DNA of 64,000 nt from an uncultured Saprospiraceae bacterium (GTDB taxonomy: Bacteria; Bacteroidota; Bacteroidia; Chitinophagales; Saprospiraceae), in assembly GCA_938016265.1 (NCBI GenBank), contig CALLWB010000008.1, forward strand, positions 1 through 64,000. Direction: 5' to 3'. Numbering within the stretch: the stretch's first letter is position 1; the number at the start of each line of letters is the position of its first letter. The notes below the pieces were generated by a model that saw nothing but the letters and a program-made list of their open reading frames with translations, was not told the DNA's origin and searched no databases. Below are positions 61,566 through 64,000 of this stretch, piece by piece. The translations under genes were made by a program, and so were the position numbers.

Positions 61566-62438
61566 TTAGGCAATTGTTTTTCCGGTAGCTGCTTGCAATA
61601 ATTCGTACCAGTGGGTTCTAGATAGTTGAATATCCAATGCTTCTACAGCGGATTGTACACGGGCAAATTTGCTGGTCCCTAGTACTGGCCGTATCTTAGA
61701 AGGGTGTTGCCTCAACCAACTGATCATTATTTGATCCATCGAGGCACTGTATTCTTCGCAAAGCATTTCTGCTATCATTCTTATTTTTTGGACGTTTGAC
61801 GCATCAGAACGGAAGAGTTGCCCTCCACCAAGCGGTGACCAGGCCTGCGGACTTATTTTGTGCTGCAAACACTGATCTAACGTCCCATCATCCAAGGGAT
61901 CAAGATGCAACAAGGATAATTCAATTTGGTTGGTTTGAAGCGGATAACTCGCATTTAATACTGCAAATTGGGAGGCCGAGAAATTGGAAACGCCAAAACT
62001 CAATACCTTTCCCTCTTCTTCGAGCTGTGTGAATGCTGCTGCTACGTCATCCGGGTGCAACAAATAATCGGGACGGTGCAACAGGAGCAAATCCAAATAG
62101 TCTGTCCCTAGAGCCTTGAGCGAGTTTTCCACAGAAGCAATAATATGCGCCTTGCTGCAATCGTAGGATTTTATCCGATGTTCTGGTCGGTTTTCGGCGA
62201 CCATTCGGATCCCGCATTTAGTGATCAGCTCCATCTTCCCGCGAAGAGAAGGTTGTTTTCGCAGGACGTTACCAAACTCTGCTTCGGTGGTGTAATCACC
62301 GTATATATCTGCATGATCAAAGGTAGTCGCGCCAATACCAATACACTGTTCGATAAATTTTTGATAGCGACTTTCGTCGAATTTTTCGCCCCAGCTTCCT
62401 AGCCGCATTGTACCCACAATAATGTCAGAAAAGTCCAT
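61566..62438 (-). CDS. Aldo/keto reductase
   Basis: A 290-aa NADPH-dependent reductase of the YdhF-like group. The catalytic tetrad appears as Asp in FDHADIYGD with Tyr of the same motif, Lys in LITKCGIRM, and His in LLLLHRPDYLL. GVSNFSASQFAVL and ISWLRQHPSKIRPVLGTSKF form the cofactor site. Full length, cytosolic. It reduces aldehydes or ketones of unspecified identity. It is the first gene of a two-gene leftward operon with the histidine phosphatase. Confidence 0.92.
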   Translation of the reverse strand: MDFSDIIVGTMRLGSWGEKFDESRYQKFIEQCIGIGATTFDHADIYGDYTTEAEFGNVLRKQPSLRGKMELITKCGIRMVAENRPEHRIKSYDCSKAHIIASVENSLKALGTDYLDLLLLHRPDYLLHPDDVAAAFTQLEEEGKVLSFGVSNFSASQFAVLNASYPLQTNQIELSLLHLDPLDDGTLDQCLQHKISPQAWSPLGGGQLFRSDASNVQKIRMIAEMLCEEYSASMDQIMISWLRQHPSKIRPVLGTSKFARVQSAVEALDIQLSRTHWYELLQAATGKTIA

Positions 62439-62869
62439 TTTTTATTTTGCTATTGAATCGCAAAGTTGGCAAACTAATCTAGTAGAACAAAATATAGAGA
62501 ACATATTATTGGGAATCGACTTAAAATCGAACAGAATCTGCTTATTTGCCAGAGAAGAACCGGCACTAATTGTCTTTTAAAATGAATCCTAAAGCAAGGG
62601 CTTGCCTGTCTCGTGCTTCTATGGAAGGCAGGTTCTATTGGGACTATTGATCCTAGGAGACTTGTATTGATGAATTAAAGTTGCTGGGTTGACTTTCATT
62701 GGGCCGGCACACCGGTAATAGAATAGGATGAACTACCAAAAAGTGTTTTGCTAACAAAACAGCTTGTTATGTACAATTCCCAATACCATATTTTCTTTCC
62801 TAGATATAAGTCGTTCAAATTCCTAAAATTCTTTAATTTTACGATCTAATTTAAAAATCAATAATTTCC
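62439..62869. repeat. Intergenic spacer with repeat remnants
   Basis: A CTTGCCTGTC...GGAAGGCAGG hairpin at 62602-62632 is related to the array at 63.8 kb. GGGCCGGCACACCGG lies near 62701, and GTGTTTTGCTAACAAAACAGC near 62748 is a palindrome-family core. No ORF of note was found; the SH3 lipoprotein promoter must be at the right end. Confidence 0.55.
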
Positions 62870-63706
62870 ATGAATAAAATAATCCAATTTCTACTAGTAC
62901 TCCTCGTTAGTTGCACCTTCTTTCAGTGCGGCCCAACAGCAGCAGAACAGGAAGCAGCAAAAGCCAAACAAGAGGCAGCCATTGCAAAGGCAGAAGCAGA
63001 TTCTCTGCGCAAAGCCATGCTGGATGCCAAACAGCTTGCTGATGAAAAAGCATCCAGTCTTGGCCTTCCTTCCAAATCAGTTAGAGAAGTTGGGAAATTG
63101 AATCCTGTCGATGAAGGCCAACGAAGCGCCAGCTTCCGAGCATTCAGAAAAGATCTCCTAGAGATCATTAAGAATAAAGACATGGACGGTCTAATGAACA
63201 TCGTAGATAAAGAAGTAAAAATTGACTTCGGTAGCGATAGCGGAAAAGAGGCCTTCAAGAAAAAATGGAAACTAGACACCAAACCTCAAAAATCATTAAT
63301 CTGGCAAGAACTCCGTAACGTAGTAGAACTTGGCGGGACCTTCGACAACAAAGATCAGACAGTTTTTACTGCTCCTTATATCTTCACCTCCTTCCCGCAG
63401 GGATATGGAGACGCTGAATATGGAGCAATCACCGGCCAGGGCGTCCGCGTGCGAAACGAACCTAGCAGAGGAGCAAGACAAGTAGGACAATTATCCTACG
63501 ATGTCGTTCTTCTACTAGAAGATCCAGCCCCCATCACAGAATACATCGGCAAAGAGCGCCATCCTTGGGTAAAAATCCAAATGCCTAATACCAATGAAGT
63601 TGCCTACGTCTATGGCAAATACGTCCGTACTCAACTCGACTATAGAGCTAGTTTTGAAAAACAAGGAGATACTTGGAAGATGTTCTACTTTGTGGCTGGA
63701 GACTAA
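62870..63706 (+). CDS. Lipoprotein with SH3-like domain
   Basis: A 278-aa lipoprotein: MNKIIQFLLVLLVSCTFFQC ends in a lipobox-like cysteine. An alanine/glutamate-rich helix follows (AAEQEAAKAKQEAAIAKAEA), probably coiled coil, then a helical domain (FRAFRKDLLEIIKNKDMDGL). A bacterial SH3 domain comes next (GQGVRVRNEPSRGARQVGQL, WVKIQMPNTNEVAYVYGKYV) and a final strand. SH3b domains of this type often contact cell-wall or protein ligands. The function is not known. Confidence 0.75.
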   Translation: MNKIIQFLLVLLVSCTFFQCGPTAAEQEAAKAKQEAAIAKAEADSLRKAMLDAKQLADEKASSLGLPSKSVREVGKLNPVDEGQRSASFRAFRKDLLEIIKNKDMDGLMNIVDKEVKIDFGSDSGKEAFKKKWKLDTKPQKSLIWQELRNVVELGGTFDNKDQTVFTAPYIFTSFPQGYGDAEYGAITGQGVRVRNEPSRGARQVGQLSYDVVLLLEDPAPITEYIGKERHPWVKIQMPNTNEVAYVYGKYVRTQLDYRASFEKQGDTWKMFYFVAGD

Positions 63707-63798
63707 GGTAGTAGAAAGTTATTAGTAGCAGGTAGAAAATAGAGGGACGGTCAATTTTGTATTGCAAAATTTTATTGTAGAGTGTAGAAGGACTTGGG

Positions 63799-63935
63799 GT
63801 CTGCCTGCCTGCTGCACGTAGGAAGGCAGGCCTACCTGCTGTGCTTCGGAAGGCAGGTCTACCTGCTGCACGTAGGAAGGCCTACCTGCTGTGCTTCGGA
63901 AGGCAGGCCTGCCTGCTGCACGTAGGAAGGCAGGT
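63799..63935. repeat. Tandem array of CCTGCCT/AGGCAGG hairpin units
   Basis: Five units of about 27 bp alternate two variants, CTGCTGCACGTAGGAAGG and CTGCTGTGCTTCGGAAGG, in the order A-B-A'-B-A; the third is shortened. Each complete unit can fold with CCTGCCT or CCTACCT pairing to AGGCAGG around a 12-13 nt loop. A single related unit lies at 62602-62632. The rest of 63707-64000 holds one palindrome-like AATTTTG/CAAAATT core and no gene. Confidence 0.85.
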
Positions 63936-64000
63936 CACGTAATTATCAACTCCTGCTTATTGAGTTAATAGTATAATGGAGATTGGTAGATATTATGGAA

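Noticed and set aside
63799-63935. CRISPR array
   Set aside because: Units are contiguous 27-bp hairpins without unique spacers, and no cas gene is present.

Overview
The window reads as chromosome of a Bacteroidota bacterium, most likely Saprospirales-like. The evidence is type IX secretion C-terminal sorting domains on secreted proteins, promoters of the TTTG-N19-TAnnTTTG type (clearest in front of the HU gene), few Shine-Dalgarno sequences, TPR/LytTR signalling pairs, PepSY-like and Omp28-like envelope proteins, and a sphingolipid/sulfonolipid-type oxoamine synthase. The genus cannot be fixed from sequence alone. There is no rRNA or CRISPR array, and one canonical tRNA.

Region 1 (about 1-10,900) is an integrated element abutting the 3' end of mnmE. 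Reading leftward it carries a zinc-ribbon/HTH excisionase-like gene, a tyrosine integrase, an orphan 460-aa gene, a second HTH gene, a DUF3987 helicase-like gene, an array of eight 9-bp-spaced GTGCCA iterons, a Toprim/DUF6371 primase-like gene and three small packaging-type proteins, one a clear Terminase_2 small subunit. Type I restriction genes hsdM and hsdS follow. With no relaxase, large terminase or structural gene visible, this resembles a phage satellite (PICI-like island).

Region 2 (10,900-39,400) is mostly core chromosome: mnmE, an oxoamine synthase-GNAT fusion, a phosphatase, a TPR histidine kinase, hisS-psuG, HU, gdhA, a PNGase F-like secreted protein, a sodium symporter, an SNF2 helicase with a possible small RNA downstream, an acyl-ACP thioesterase, tandem outer-membrane proteins, and radC.

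Region 3 (39,400-48,700) contains a leftward phenylacetate lower-pathway cluster (paaY, thiolase, paaI, paaH, paaG). Nested in it are an M48 peptidase and a MoaD/ThiS-beta-propeller pair. truA lies upstream.

Region 4 (49,000-53,500) is the most striking. A WYL-domain regulator diverges from a Ro60/TROVE gene. Downstream are six RNA elements sharing one architecture: a covarying outer stem, a G(U/C)CGUAG-type strand, a covarying inner stem, a CUUCG strand and usually a U-run. Two carry a circularly permuted tRNA-like module with a closed acceptor stem, one carries a degenerate tRNA-like fold, three are short, and a canonical tRNA-Pro(UGG) sits among them. I interpret this as a Ro60-Y RNA locus with an expanded Y RNA array.

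Region 5 (53,500-64,000) holds hypothetical genes, a possible zincin effector with a partner lipoprotein, a LytTR two-component pair, a VWA protein, a histidine phosphatase, an aldo/keto reductase and an SH3 lipoprotein. Intergenic spaces across the window carry three short dispersed repeat families: palindromes built on GTTTTGC/GCAAAAC, an element of about 78 bp, and CCTGCCT/AGGCAGG hairpins.
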